Numbered from the stretch's first letter, positions 33,559 through 43,598 are shown. The stretch: DNA of 64,000 nucleotides from Homoserinibacter sp. YIM 151385 (GCF_027912415.1 NZ_CP115175.1:1550001-1614000); one strand, 5' to 3'. Notes: generated by a model not told the origin, from the sequence alone. Made by a program: numbers and translations.

Positions 33559-35369
33559 TGGAGTTCCAGGACGGGGACGTGATCGACGGCGTCCACTACC
33601 ACCAGTTCGACGTCGTCATCGTGGGCGCCGGCGGCGCCGGCATGCGCGCCGCGATCGAGGCCGGCCCCAAGGCGAAGACGGCCGTCATCACCAAGCTCTA
33701 CCCCACCCGATCCCATACGGGCGCGGCGCAGGGCGGCATGGCCGCCGCGCTCGCGAACGTCGAGGAGGACAGCTGGGAGTGGCACACCTTCGACACCGTC
33801 AAGGGCGGCGACTACCTCGTCGACCAGGATGCGGCCGAGATCCTCGCGAAGGAGGCCATCGACGCGGTCCTCGACCTCGAGAACATGGGCCTCCCCTTCA
33901 ACCGCACCCCCGAGGGCCGGATCGACCAGCGGCGCTTCGGCGGCCACACGCGTGACCACGGCAAGGCGCCCGTCCGCCGCGCCTGCTACGCGGCCGACCG
34001 CACCGGGCACATGATCCTCCAGACGCTGTTCCAGAACTGCGTCAAGCTCGGCGTCAACTTCTTCAACGAGTACTACGCGCTCGACATCGTCATGACGGAG
34101 GTCGACGCCGGTGACGGGACCACCCGTGAGCAGCCGTCGGGCGTCGTCGCCTACGAGCTCGCCACCGGCGAGATCCACGTCTTCCAGGCGAAGGCGATCG
34201 TCTTCGCGACCGGCGGCTTCGGCAAGATCTACAAGACGACCTCCAACGCGCACACCCTCACGGGCGACGGCGTCGGCATCGTCTGGCGCAAGGGCCTCCC
34301 GCTCGAGGACATGGAGTTCTTCCAGTTCCACCCGACCGGCCTCGCCGGGCTCGGCATCCTCCTCACCGAGGGCGCGCGAGGCGAGGGCGCGATCCTCCGC
34401 AACGCGTCCGGCGAGCGCTTCATGGAGCGCTACGCCCCCACCATCAAGGACCTCGCACCGCGCGACATCGTCGCCCGCTGCATGGTGCAGGAGGTGGCCG
34501 AGGGCCGGGGCGCGGGGCCCCACAAGGACTACGTGCTGCTCGACTGCACCCACCTCGGCGCCGAGGTGCTCGAGACGAAGCTGCCCGACATCACCGAGTT
34601 CGCCCGCACCTACCTCGGCGTCGACCCCGTCGTCGAGCCGGTGCCGGTCATGCCGACCGCGCACTACGCGATGGGCGGCATCCCCACGAACGTCGCCGCC
34701 GAGGTCCTCCGCGACAACACGACCGTCGTGCCCGGCCTCTACGCCGCCGGCGAGTGCGCCTGCGTCTCCGTGCACGGCTCGAACCGCCTCGGCACGAACT
34801 CGCTGCTCGACATCAACGTCTTCGGCAAGCGCGCCGGCAACAACGCCGCCGACTACGTCAAGACGGTCGACTTCACGCCGCTGCCCGACGACCCCGCCGC
34901 GGGCGTCCGCGAGCTCGTCGAGACGATGCGGAACGCGAGCGGCACCGAGCGGATCGCCGCGCTCCGCAAGGAGCTGCAGGACGAGATGGACAAGAACGCG
35001 CAGGTGTTCCGCACCGACGAGTCGCTCGAGCAGGTGACGCACACCATCGCGTCGCTGCGGGAGCGCTACCTCAACGTGTCCATCCAGGACAAGGGCCGCC
35101 GCTACAACACCGACCTCCTCGAGGCGATCGAGCTCGGCTTCCTCCTCGACCTCGCCGAGGTCGTCGTCTACTCCGCGCGCAACCGCAAGGAGAGCCGCGG
35201 CGGGCACATGCGCGACGACTTCCCCAAGCGCGACGACGAGAACTACATGCAGCACACGATGGCCTACCTCACGGGCGATGCGCACTCCTCGCTCGCCGAC
35301 GACCACATCCGGCTCGACTGGAAGCCCGTCGTCATCACGAACTACCAGCCCATGGAGAGGAAGTACTGA
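33558..35369 (+). CDS. sdhA: Succinate dehydrogenase flavoprotein subunit
   Basis: Covalent-FAD catalytic subunit oxidising succinate to fumarate. The 603 residues show the FAD motif [14 protein letters not shown], the FAD-linking His in [11 protein letters not shown], active-site FHPTGLAG and [14 protein letters not shown], and the C-terminal NRKESRGGH and [15 protein letters not shown]. Length and motifs are standard. sdhB follows after one nucleotide. Confidence 0.97.
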   Translation: MEFQDGDVIDGVHYHQFDVVIVGAGGAGMRAAIEAGPKAKTAVITKLYPTRSHTGAAQGGMAAALANVEEDSWEWHTFDTVKGGDYLVDQDAAEILAKEAIDAVLDLENMGLPFNRTPEGRIDQRRFGGHTRDHGKAPVRRACYAADRTGHMILQTLFQNCVKLGVNFFNEYYALDIVMTEVDAGDGTTREQPSGVVAYELATGEIHVFQAKAIVFATGGFGKIYKTTSNAHTLTGDGVGIVWRKGLPLEDMEFFQFHPTGLAGLGILLTEGARGEGAILRNASGERFMERYAPTIKDLAPRDIVARCMVQEVAEGRGAGPHKDYVLLDCTHLGAEVLETKLPDITEFARTYLGVDPVVEPVPVMPTAHYAMGGIPTNVAAEVLRDNTTVVPGLYAAGECACVSVHGSNRLGTNSLLDINVFGKRAGNNAADYVKTVDFTPLPDDPAAGVRELVETMRNASGTERIAALRKELQDEMDKNAQVFRTDESLEQVTHTIASLRERYLNVSIQDKGRRYNTDLLEAIELGFLLDLAEVVVYSARNRKESRGGHMRDDFPKRDDENYMQHTMAYLTGDAHSSLADDHIRLDWKPVVITNYQPMERKY

Positions 35370-35370
35370 C

Positions 35371-36132
35371 ATGACCGCAGTCGTGGAGGATGCCGCCCCC
35401 GCTCCCGAGGCGCCCATCCAGTCGTTCACCGTCACCGTCATCATCCGCCGCTTCGACCCGGAGGTCGACGAGGAGCCGCGCTGGCAGGACTTCGACGTCG
35501 AGATGTACCCGACCGACCGCATCCTCGATGCGCTCCACAAGATCAAGTGGGAGCAGGACGGCTCGCTCACCTTCCGCCGCTCCTGCGCGCACGGCATCTG
35601 CGGCTCGGATGCGATGCGGATCAACGGCCGCAACCGCCTCGCCTGCAAGACGCTGATCAAGGACCTCGACGTGTCGAAGCCGATCTACGTCGAGGCGATC
35701 AAGGGCCTGCCGCTCGAGAAGGACCTCATCGTCGACATGGAGCCGTTCTTCGCCTCCTACCGCGAGATCCAGCCCTTCCTCGTCGCGGACGCCAAGCCGA
35801 AGGACGGCAAGGAGCGCATCCAGTCCGTCGCCGAGCGCGCCCGCTTCGACGACACCACCAAGTGCATCCTCTGCGCCGCCTGCACGTCCTCCTGCCCCGT
35901 CTTCTGGACCGACGGGCAGTACTTCGGCCCGGCCGCGATCGTGAACGCGCACCGCTTCATCTTCGACAGCCGCGACGAGGGCGCCAAGGTGCGCCTCGAC
36001 ATCCTCAACGACAAGGAGGGCGTGTGGCGCTGCCGCACGACCTTCAACTGCACGGATGCCTGCCCGCGCGGCATCGAGGTCACGAAGGCGATCGCGGAGG
36101 TCAAGAACGCGGTCCTGCGGGGCCGCCCCTAG
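35371..36132 (+). CDS. sdhB: Succinate dehydrogenase iron-sulfur subunit
   Basis: A 253-residue electron-transfer subunit. The N-terminal 2Fe-2S ferredoxin domain has RRSCAHGICGSDAM and CKT; the C-terminal domain has CILCAACTSSCPV and CTDACPRGIEVTKAI for the 4Fe-4S and 3Fe-4S clusters. It ends the sdhCDAB operon; only 15 bp separate its stop from the convergent fic gene, with no obvious terminator between them. Confidence 0.97.
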   Translation: MTAVVEDAAPAPEAPIQSFTVTVIIRRFDPEVDEEPRWQDFDVEMYPTDRILDALHKIKWEQDGSLTFRRSCAHGICGSDAMRINGRNRLACKTLIKDLDVSKPIYVEAIKGLPLEKDLIVDMEPFFASYREIQPFLVADAKPKDGKERIQSVAERARFDDTTKCILCAACTSSCPVFWTDGQYFGPAAIVNAHRFIFDSRDEGAKVRLDILNDKEGVWRCRTTFNCTDACPRGIEVTKAIAEVKNAVLRGRP

Positions 36133-36147
36133 CTCCGTCCCTCCTCG

Positions 36148-37335
36148 TCACGAGGATCGCGGGGATGCTGCCTCCTGGTCGAGCGGACTCGCGACGGCCT
36201 GCCAGATGTCGTCAGCGAGCCAGCGCTCCCGGCCGCCTCGTCCCCAGCGGCCGAGTGACCGGAGCCACCCCCGCGCGACGGCCTTCTTGATGAGTGCCGA
36301 TGCCGTCGGCTGAGACACGTCGAGCGCGCGCTGCACCGCGCCGACGGTGACGAGAGGGTTGCGGAAGACGAGATCGACCAGACCGGGGAGCGCCGAGCGA
36401 TCGGTCTGCGTGTCAGCACGGTACTGCTCCCGGATCTCGACGAGGCGCCGGATGCGCGCCGCGCTCTCTCGGGCCTGGGCCGCGACGGCGGCGCAGAAGA
36501 ACTGGATCCACTCGTCGATCTCGCCGCGCTCTCGGACAGCCTGAAGCCGGTCGTAGTACTGCTGCCGGTTGCGTTCGAAGTAGCCCGAGATGTAGAGGAT
36601 CGGCGCAGGGAGCCGCTGCTCGGACATCAGGACGAAGCCGATCAGCAGCCGGCCGATCCGCCCGTTGCCATCGAGGAAGGGGTGGATGGTCTCGAACTGA
36701 TAGTGCATGAGCGCGCACCTCACGATCGCGGGCGTCTGGCTCGGCTCGTTGACGTAGCGCTCCCAATCCGCGAGCAGATCGCCGAGATGGCTCTGGTGAG
36801 GGGGCACGAACTTCGCGGTCTCCGGGCGGGCATTCGTCGAGCCGATCCAGACCGGCGATCGTCGGATCTCGCCAGGGCTCTTCTCCTCGCCGCGCACATC
36901 CGTCATCAGCGTCTCGTGAAGTGCGCAGAAGAAGCGCTGCGTGATCGGGAGCGAGTCGATGAGCTCGACCCCCTGCTCGGCCGCGTCGAGATAGTTCGAC
37001 ACCTCTTTGAGGTTCTCATCGCGAGCCGGAACGCCGTCGCTCTCAGCGGCGAGGACGTCGCTCAGCGAGGCCTGAGTCCCCTCGATCCGAGAGCTCGACA
37101 GCGCTTCCTGGGCAAGCGATGGACCGAGCAGCAGCTCAGGGTCACGGATGAGGGTTCCCAGACCCGCCAGCTCTCCGAGGGCGGCATCGGCGTCCGAGAG
37201 TGCGAGCACCGTCTGCTCTCCGAGCATGATGCTTCGCGGGATCGGCTTCGGGAGAAAGTAGGGGAAGGCCCACCGATCGCCGGGGATCTGGGTGATCCAC
37301 CCCCACTCCTGCGATGTGAAATCGTCGATCCGCAT
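36148..37335 (-). CDS. Fic-family protein (probable AMPylase, class II)
   Basis: A 395-residue Fic protein. The catalytic motif HPFLDGNGRIGR (His218) is intact and the inhibitory helix SRIEG (residues 82-86) lies N-terminal, so it is class II and self-inhibited. The C-terminal ~100 residues have a winged-helix pattern (GAVQRALDVSQPTASALIKKAVARGWL). It probably transfers AMP to a protein target that is not encoded nearby. Base composition is visibly lower in GC than sdhB and the following genes, suggesting horizontal acquisition. TATAAG (37344-37349) is 8 nt before ATG 37335. Confidence 0.92.
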   Translation of the reverse strand: MRIDDFTSQEWGWITQIPGDRWAFPYFLPKPIPRSIMLGEQTVLALSDADAALGELAGLGTLIRDPELLLGPSLAQEALSSSRIEGTQASLSDVLAAESDGVPARDENLKEVSNYLDAAEQGVELIDSLPITQRFFCALHETLMTDVRGEEKSPGEIRRSPVWIGSTNARPETAKFVPPHQSHLGDLLADWERYVNEPSQTPAIVRCALMHYQFETIHPFLDGNGRIGRLLIGFVLMSEQRLPAPILYISGYFERNRQQYYDRLQAVRERGEIDEWIQFFCAAVAAQARESAARIRRLVEIREQYRADTQTDRSALPGLVDLVFRNPLVTVGAVQRALDVSQPTASALIKKAVARGWLRSLGRWGRGGRERWLADDIWQAVASPLDQEAASPRSS

Positions 37336-37374
37336 GATCGGATCTTATAACCAAGACCAACAACAGCCGATAAG

Positions 37375-37383
37375 TTATCCACA
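37375..37383 (+). promoter_or_regulatory. Isolated perfect DnaA-box sequence
   Basis: TTATCCACA, a consensus DnaA box, in the short AT-rich spacer upstream of fic. Only one box is visible and none of dnaA, dnaN or gyrB is present, so this is not an origin. DnaA regulation of fic or chance are both possible. Confidence 0.35.
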
Positions 37384-37430
37384 AGGATCCGCATGACCCT
37401 ATGGCTTAGCCGGAAAGTTATGCCTATATC

Positions 37431-37453
37431 GTCCAATCGTCTTTATATTGGAC
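37431..37453. promoter_or_regulatory. Operator-like inverted repeat
   Basis: GTCCAAT and ATTGGAC (7 bp, 9-nt AT-rich spacer) in the AT-rich gap between fic and the Ig-repeat gene. Its position upstream of fic and beyond the 3' end of the repeat gene suggests an operator or a remnant of imported DNA. Confidence 0.35.
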
Positions 37454-37483
37454 CCGAAGTTCCACGTTGCGCATCACAGGCGT

Positions 37484-40400
37484 TCAGCCGGTGACGGCCG
37501 ACGTCGCGGCCGAGGTCGCCGTGCCGGGGAGGTATCCGGTACGCGTGGCCGTGAGGCGCACGCTGATCCGCATCCCCGCCTGCTGGGCGGTCGGGACGTA
37601 GCTGCGCTCGACGGCGCCGGGGATGACCTCGCCGTCCGCGAGCCACTGGTACCCGAATCGGAGGCCGTCGACGCTCCAGCGTCCCGGCGTCGCCGTGAGC
37701 GTCGAGCCGACCCGGGGGGTCCCCGCGATCGCGACGGAGCCCGTCGGCGCCGCGCCGTCCTGGATCCGCACCGGTCCGAGCATCCGGTCCGAATCGGCGG
37801 GCGCACCCCAGCCGGATCTCCAGATGAAGATCCGCACGCTCAGCTCGCCGCCGGCCTGCGAGGGCAGCGGCACGTACCCGGGATCATCGGCTCCGGGGAT
37901 CAGCCGGCCGTCGAGGTACCAGGCGTAGGAGAGCTTCACGTCGGTGCTCCAGCGCCCCTCGTCCACCGCCGTCGGCACGCCGACCCGCGCCGCCGAGAGC
38001 TCGGGCGGTGCGAGCTGCGCGATCGGCTCGGCGACCGACACGAGCACGTTCGAGACCCCCTCGACGGTGGTGTACCCCGACTTCGACGCCGTGACGAGGA
38101 CGCGGTACGTGCGGCCGGCGGCCGGGGTGTGCTCCTTCGCGACGTAGGCGGGCTCGCTGCGGCCGCCGGACACGTCGCGCCAGCCGCTGGACTCCGCGAC
38201 CTGCCAGCGGTAGCGGTACGCGACGCCCGAGACGCCCGACGACGAGACGACCGCGCGGATCTTGTCGCCCGTGCGGACGCTCCCGGCCGGGATCGGTGCC
38301 GCGGCCGCGATCCGGACCTCCGGGAACGGGAGGCGCTGCTTCGCGAGGACGAAGGTCGCGGAGGTCCGGGTCGCGGTGCCGTAGCGCGGCGAGGTCGCCC
38401 GCATCTTGACGGCGAAGCGGGTGCCGACGGCCTTCGGCGAGGGCCGGTAGGCGGACTTGGTCGCGCCGCGGATGGCCTTCCCGTTCGCGTACCACTGGTA
38501 GCGGTACCGCGCGTCGGGCTCCGACCCCGCGGGATAGGTGAAGACTCCCGAGGGCGCGAGGAGCGGCTGCGCGGAGGTTCCGCCCTCGGGGCGCCGCGCC
38601 GCGGACCGCGGTGCGGCCCCGCGCTGCGCGAGGATGCGCTGGACCGAGGGCTCGTAGCCGGGCGCGCGCACCGTGACCTCGACCTCGACGGCCGCCGCCG
38701 TGATCCCAGCTCGCGCGAGCCTCGAGCTCGTCGCGTCGGCGCGCTCGCGACCGTCGACGAGCCAGCGGTAGGCGATCTCGGCGCCGGGTGCGGTGACGGC
38801 GGTCTGGACGCGGAGCTCGGCACCGCTCGCGACGACGCGGGTCGCCGCCGTGCGGGTGATCGGGCCCGCGACGACGGGCACGGCCGCCGAGACGGCGGAC
38901 ACCGTGCCGAGCGCGGTGTCCGACTCGACGCGGACTCGGAGCAGCTGCGCGCCCTCGGCGAGCTCGGCCGTGGGCGTGTACCGGCTCGTCGTCCGCTCCC
39001 CCGGCGCCGGCTCCCAGCCGAGGCCGGCGGCGCAGTCGGCCATGGCGCCGGAGCAGCTCTGCCACTCGAGGCGCCGCGCCGTCGCCGCTCGGTCGAGGAC
39101 GGGCGCCGAGGCCTGGACGACCGCGCCGATCCGGGCACGGCCGGCGGCGAGCCCGGAGAGCTGCGGCACGGCGAGCACGGTGGGCGCCGCCAGCTCGGCG
39201 AGCGCGACCGGCTCCGAGGCGCGGACCGAGCTCGCGAAGCCCGAGCGCGAGGCGGTCACGCGGACGCGGAGCTCGCCCGAGGCGCCCGCGGACGGCGTGT
39301 ACACGGTGCGCCGGGCGCCCGAGATCGCCGCCCACGGCGAGCTCGCGTCCGCACGCCGCTCCCACTGCCAGGCGAGCGCGGCACGAGCCCCGAAGGAGCC
39401 GTCGAGCTCGGCGCGGTGCGCGGTCCCGAGCGCTCCCGAGCCGAGGACGCGCGGGGATGCGGCGGCCCGCACGAGGGCGTCGTCGGGCTGGGCGGTCCCC
39501 GCGGCGGTCGAGACGGCGACGGAGCCGTACCAGCGGGAGACCGCCGTGACGACGACGCGCACGCTGCCGCCGCGGTCGGCGGCGCGGACGACGTAGGCCG
39601 CCGAGGTGGCGCCCTTCACGGCCTTGCCGCGGACGTGCCACTGGTAGCGGAGCGCCGGGGCCGGAGCCGCGGCGTCCGGATAGGCGACGCGCGCGGCACC
39701 CGCCTCGAGCCGGTCGCCGACATGGACGGGCGAGCCCGCGCCCGCCGTCCGGTTGACGACGAGGGCGGGCGTCGCGGCGGAGGCGGCCACCCGGCCGGAT
39801 CGCGCGAGCACGAGCGTCGAGGCGCTCCCATGGCCCGCCTTCGTCGCGGTGACGCGCGCGGTGATCGCGGCCGAGGCGCTCACGCCGCGCAATCCGAAGG
39901 TCGAGCCGACGGCGCCCGTGTCGACGCCGTCGACGAGCCAGCGCACCGTGATCGTGGGCGAGGCGACCGACCAGCTGCCCGCCGAGACCTTCACGGCCGT
40001 GCTCGAGCGCGAGACGGTCGGCGTCGTCACGAGCCGCGGCGCGCTGTCGGGCTGGGCCAGGACGGAGCCCGTCGTGAGCGCCGGCGACTCGAGCCGCCCG
40101 AGCGCGACGGGGGCGACGCGTACCGAGAGCGCGACGCCGGCATCCGCATCCTGGCCGGTGATCGTGTAGGTCGAGCCGGTCGCGCCCGCGATCGGCTGGC
40201 CGCCGCGGAGCCACTGGTACGCGAAGCCGAGGCCCGCGACATCCCAGGTGCCCGGGTGGGCCCGGAGCACCGTGCCGACGACGGCGCGCTCGACCGGCAG
40301 GATCGCGGGCGCCTGGATGCTGCGGGCGGCCGGGGCGGGCGAGACCGGCCGGCCGAGGTCGACGACGCGGCTGCGGCGGACGAGCTCGGCGAAGCCGGTC

Positions 40401-41974
40401 GCCGTGACGCGGACGGTCACGGCGCGTCCGGCGTCGGCGCCGCGGAGCACGTAGGCCGACGCCGTCGCCCCGCTCACGGGGCGCCCGTCGCGCAGCCACT
40501 GGTAGCTCAGCGCCGCCCCCGCGGCGTCGGAGGCGGCCACGGCCCGGACGGTCGCGCCGACCGCGGTCCCGTCGGGGGCGTCGATGCGCGGCGCCGTGCT
40601 CCAGCTCGGCAGCGAGGCCGCCGGGAGGACGCGGCTCAGGCTCGTCGTGCTCTCGCCGATCTGCACGCGCTCGGCGATCGGCGTCGTCGCGAGGGCGCCC
40701 GTCTCGTCGAAGCGGACGGCGCCGACGCGGTACCAGCCCGGCGCGAGACGGCTGAAGGACGCTCGGCCCTCCTCATCGGTCTGCGCGATGCGCCGGTCGT
40801 CGCCGTCATCCTGCGCGAGGAGCACGGTCGCGTCGGCGACGGGCGCGCCATCCGGGCTCGCGAGGGCGATCGCGAGCTGCGGCGCGGAGGAGCCGACCGC
40901 GGCCATCGCGCTCGTGCCGGTCCCGATGGCGCCGCCGCGGACGACGGCGTACCGCTGCGCCGTCTCCCAGGTCGCGGGCGCGCCCGTCCCCGCGTAGCGC
41001 GTGCGATAGCTCGCCCCGCCCGCGCCCTCCGCGACCCGGTCGACGAGCTTGACGACGACCTCCCCGTTCGGGACGCCGGTGATCGTGAAGCGTCCCGCGG
41101 CGTCGGTGAGGGCGGTCGCCGCGACGCGCTCCGAGGTCTGCGGCGCGCCGTCGCGCACCGGGTAGGCGATCGCCTCGACCTGGTCGACGGGTGCTCCGCC
41201 CGTGCCGGTCACGGTTCCCGTGACGCGAGCGCCGGGCAGCATGGACTGCGACTGGAGCGCGGTCGTGCCGGCGGCGGCGCTGATCTCGCCGGCCTGACCG
41301 CGGCCCTGGTCGCCGAACCACGTCGGCGCGAGCCCGGTGCTCCGCGCCGCGGTGAAGCGGATGCGGTACGAGCCCGGGTCGAGATCGGTCAGGGCGTAGC
41401 GTCCGTCCTTCGCCGTCGTCGCCGTCGCGAAGGGCGCGAAGCCCGCGCCGTCGTCCTTGTACGCCGTGGCGAGGACGTTCGCGCGCGGCACGCGGTCGAC
41501 GTCGCCGATGACCCGCCCGGTGATCGTCGCGTGCTCGGCGAGCGCGACATCCAGCTGGTTGGCGCCCGGGTGCAGCTCGAGCAGCTCGGCGCGCTCGGCG
41601 GTGCCGACGCCGCCGAGGAACTGCGTGAAGCGGCTGCCCGAGGAGCCGGTCGCCCGGAGCAGGAGGGTCGTGTCGGCCTCGGGGTCGAGGCCGGTCAGCG
41701 TCACGAGGCCGGTCGCGCCCGTGCGGCCGGTCGGCACGGTGCCGTCGACCCAGGGCTCGATGTGGCCGCCGTCGACCTCGAGCGCCGTCACCTCGACGGC
41801 CCCCAGCGGCCCGCCGCCCGGGGCGAGGACGCGGACCGAGAGGGATGCCGCAGCCGTCGCGGCGGCCGGGGCGGCTGAGGCGGCGAGTGCCGCGCCCGGC
41901 GCGAGCACGAGCAGCCCGCCGGCGGCGACGCCGAGGGTCGCGAGCATGGCGACGGCGCGCACGGCTGCGCGCAC
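37484..41974 (-). CDS. Secreted multi-repeat protein: carboxypeptidase-regulatory-like and Ig-like repeats
   Basis: About 1,496 residues. A signal peptide (VRAAVRAVAMLATLGVAAGG... to GAALA/AS) is followed by about four carboxypeptidase-regulatory/Cna-B-like segments (examples ITGRVIGDVDRVP and TDAAGRFTITGVPNG). Then come about eleven Ig-like repeats of ~85 residues with a core like YQWLRDGRPVSGAT and SVRVTATRTGY. It ends in the last repeat with no LPXTG motif, membrane anchor or enzyme domain, so it is released or held non-covalently. An adhesive or matrix role is inference. GTG 41974 is preferred (GGAGG 6 nt upstream); GTG 41992 is the alternative. The closest repeats are numbers 1, 2, 4, 8 and 11. 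Confidence 0.85.
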   Translation of the reverse strand: MRAAVRAVAMLATLGVAAGGLLVLAPGAALAASAAPAAATAAASLSVRVLAPGGGPLGAVEVTALEVDGGHIEPWVDGTVPTGRTGATGLVTLTGLDPEADTTLLLRATGSSGSRFTQFLGGVGTAERAELLELHPGANQLDVALAEHATITGRVIGDVDRVPRANVLATAYKDDGAGFAPFATATTAKDGRYALTDLDPGSYRIRFTAARSTGLAPTWFGDQGRGQAGEISAAAGTTALQSQSMLPGARVTGTVTGTGGAPVDQVEAIAYPVRDGAPQTSERVAATALTDAAGRFTITGVPNGEVVVKLVDRVAEGAGGASYRTRYAGTGAPATWETAQRYAVVRGGAIGTGTSAMAAVGSSAPQLAIALASPDGAPVADATVLLAQDDGDDRRIAQTDEEGRASFSRLAPGWYRVGAVRFDETGALATTPIAERVQIGESTTSLSRVLPAASLPSWSTAPRIDAPDGTAVGATVRAVAASDAAGAALSYQWLRDGRPVSGATASAYVLRGADAGRAVTVRVTATGFAELVRRSRVVDLGRPVSPAPAARSIQAPAILPVERAVVGTVLRAHPGTWDVAGLGFAYQWLRGGQPIAGATGSTYTITGQDADAGVALSVRVAPVALGRLESPALTTGSVLAQPDSAPRLVTTPTVSRSSTAVKVSAGSWSVASPTITVRWLVDGVDTGAVGSTFGLRGVSASAAITARVTATKAGHGSASTLVLARSGRVAASAATPALVVNRTAGAGSPVHVGDRLEAGAARVAYPDAAAPAPALRYQWHVRGKAVKGATSAAYVVRAADRGGSVRVVVTAVSRWYGSVAVSTAAGTAQPDDALVRAAASPRVLGSGALGTAHRAELDGSFGARAALAWQWERRADASSPWAAISGARRTVYTPSAGASGELRVRVTASRSGFASSVRASEPVALAELAAPTVLAVPQLSGLAAGRARIGAVVQASAPVLDRAATARRLEWQSCSGAMADCAAGLGWEPAPGERTTSRYTPTAELAEGAQLLRVRVESDTALGTVSAVSAAVPVVAGPITRTAATRVVASGAELRVQTAVTAPGAEIAYRWLVDGRERADATSSRLARAGITAAAVEVEVTVRAPGYEPSVQRILAQRGAAPRSAARRPEGGTSAQPLLAPSGVFTYPAGSEPDARYRYQWYANGKAIRGATKSAYRPSPKAVGTRFAVKMRATSPRYGTATRTSATFVLAKQRLPFPEVRIAAAAPIPAGSVRTGDKIRAVVSSSGVSGVAYRYRWQVAESSGWRDVSGGRSEPAYVAKEHTPAAGRTYRVLVTASKSGYTTVEGVSNVLVSVAEPIAQLAPPELSAARVGVPTAVDEGRWSTDVKLSYAWYLDGRLIPGADDPGYVPLPSQAGGELSVRIFIWRSGWGAPADSDRMLGPVRIQDGAAPTGSVAIAGTPRVGSTLTATPGRWSVDGLRFGYQWLADGEVIPGAVERSYVPTAQQAGMRISVRLTATRTGYLPGTATSAATSAVTG

Positions 41975-42013
41975 GGACCCCCTCCGGTGCACGGCAGACC
42001 CCCCTCTCCCGTG

Positions 42014-42045
42014 GGTGCGGCGCGTGATCGGGCACGCGCCGCACC
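42014..42045 (-). promoter_or_regulatory. 5'-terminal mRNA hairpin of the Ig-repeat gene
   Basis: A perfect 13-bp stem with a 6-nt loop (42014-42026 with 42033-42045). The -10-like TAGCGT at 42049-42054 (minus) predicts transcription starting at about 42042, so the hairpin would sit at the extreme 5' end of the message. Such hairpins protect mRNAs from 5'-end-dependent decay. It could instead be part of the terminator region of the neighbouring gene. Confidence 0.45.
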
Positions 42046-42066
42046 TGCACGCTACCGAGACGGGGG

Positions 42067-42105
42067 CCGCGCGTCTGCACCCCGGACGGGGGCGCAGACG
42101 CGCGG
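42067..42105 (-). terminator. Terminator-like hairpin after katA
   Basis: A 12-bp outer stem (42067-42078 with 42094-42105) with an inner CCCC/GGGG pairing, 8 nt past the katA stop. No long T-tract follows. Confidence 0.6.
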
Positions 42106-42113
42106 TCGACGCC

Positions 42114-43598
42114 TCAGCGGCGGAGCGTGCTCCGCGGCGACGCGATCTCGGGGAGGCCCGCCGCGACGCGATCGCCGAGCTGCGGGTCGACGCTGCGCCA
42201 GTAGGCGAGCACCCGCTCGCGCAGCTCCGGGATCGTCACGCCCGAGACGTGGCCGACGATGTTCGCCACGAGGCGGTCGCGCGCCGCGTCGTCGAGCACC
42301 TCGCGCACGAGGGTGCCCGCCTGGCCGAAGTCGTCGTCCTCGGGGTGGAGGGTCGCCGCGGCGCGCACGAGCTCGCCGTCCTGCGCCCAGTTGCCCGCAT
42401 CCCCCGCCTGCTCGGGCGAGGCCGCCGGGCCGCCGAAGGAGTTCGGCGCGTAGACCGGGGTGTCGGGCGAGCTGAAGGAGGTGCGCATGGCGCCCTCCTT
42501 CGAGTAGGTGCTCCGCTCCGACTTCGGCGCGTTGACGGGGAGGTCGGCGTGGTTCGTGCCGACCCGGTAGCGGTGCGCGTCGGCGTAGCTGAAGATGCGG
42601 GCCTGCAGCATCTTGTCGGGGCTCGGGCCGATGCCGGGCACGAAGTTCGACGGCGCGAAGGTGGCCTGCTCGATCTGCGAGAAGAAGTTCTCCGGGTTGC
42701 GGTCGAGCGTCACCGTGCCGACGTGGATGAGCGGGTAGTCGCCCTTCGGCCACACCTTCGTGAGGTCGAAGGGGTTGAAGCGGTAGGTCTTGGCGTCCTC
42801 GTAGGGCATGACCTGCACGTGCAGCTCCCAGCTCGGGAAGTCGCCCGCCTCGATCGCGTCGAAGAGGTCGCGGCGGTGGAAGTCGGCGTCCTCGCCCGCG
42901 ATCGTGTCGGCCTGCTCCTGCGTGAGGATGTGGTTCCCCTGGTTCGTCTCGAAGTGGTATTTCACCCAGAAGCGCTCGCCGGCCGCGTTGGTCCACTGGT
43001 AGGTGTGCGAGCCGAAGCCGTCCATCTTCCGCCAGGAGGCGGGGAGGCCGCGATCGCCCATGAGCCAGGTCACCTGGTGCGCGGACTCGGGCTGGAGGGT
43101 CCAGAAGTCCCACTGCATGTCGTGGTTGCGCAGCGCGGAGCCGGGGAGGCGCTTCTGCGAGCGGATGAAGTCGGGGAACTTGATGCCGTCCTTGATGAAG
43201 AAGACGGGGGTGTTGTTGCCGACGAGGTCGTAGTTGCCCTCGCTCGTGTAGAACTTCACGGCGAAGCCGCGCGGGTCGCGCCAGGTGTCGGGGCTGCCCT
43301 GCTCGCCCGCGACGGAGGAGAAGCGGATGAGGAGCTCGGTCTCGGTGCCGGGCTGGAAGAGCGCGGCGCGGGTGTAGGCGCTCACGTCCTCCTTGACGAC
43401 GAGCCGGCCGAAGGCGCCGCCGCCCTTCGCGTGCACGACGCGCTCCGGCACGCGCTCGCGGTTGAACTGGGCGAGCTTCTCGACGAGGTAGTGGTCGACG
43501 AGCGCGATCGCGCCGTCGGCGCCGACGCTCTGCGAGTGCTGGTCGCTCGCGACGGGCGCGCCGCTGTTCGTGGTGGTCGTCGGGGTGGGGTTCGTCAC
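42114..43598 (-). CDS. katA: Monofunctional heme catalase
   Basis: Dismutates hydrogen peroxide. The 494 residues are of the small-subunit (clade 3) class: catalytic His56 in [29 protein letters not shown] with the conserved Asn, and proximal heme Tyr in [16 protein letters not shown] 43598 has AGGAG about 7 nt upstream. It lies 49 bp after the Fur-family gene on the same strand, the arrangement in which FurA represses catalase until peroxide or iron loss relieves it. Confidence 0.97.
   Translation of the reverse strand: MTNPTPTTTTNSGAPVASDQHSQSVGADGAIALVDHYLVEKLAQFNRERVPERVVHAKGGGAFGRLVVKEDVSAYTRAALFQPGTETELLIRFSSVAGEQGSPDTWRDPRGFAVKFYTSEGNYDLVGNNTPVFFIKDGIKFPDFIRSQKRLPGSALRNHDMQWDFWTLQPESAHQVTWLMGDRGLPASWRKMDGFGSHTYQWTNAAGERFWVKYHFETNQGNHILTQEQADTIAGEDADFHRRDLFDAIEAGDFPSWELHVQVMPYEDAKTYRFNPFDLTKVWPKGDYPLIHVGTVTLDRNPENFFSQIEQATFAPSNFVPGIGPSPDKMLQARIFSYADAHRYRVGTNHADLPVNAPKSERSTYSKEGAMRTSFSSPDTPVYAPNSFGGPAASPEQAGDAGNWAQDGELVRAAATLHPEDDDFGQAGTLVREVLDDAARDRLVANIVGHVSGVTIPELRERVLAYWRSVDPQLGDRVAAGLPEIASPRSTLRR

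Noticed and set aside
37375-37383. Replication origin
   Set aside because: Only one DnaA box and no dnaA, dnaN or gyrB nearby.
37448-41878. A 1,476-codon open frame opposite the Ig-repeat protein
   Set aside because: Its composition is Arg/Asp/Gly-rich with no domain pattern, whereas the minus-strand frame has a signal peptide and regular repeats.
42014-42105. Insertion-sequence terminal repeats
   Set aside because: Two independent hairpins with no transposase or target duplication; a katA terminator and a 5' leader hairpin explain them.
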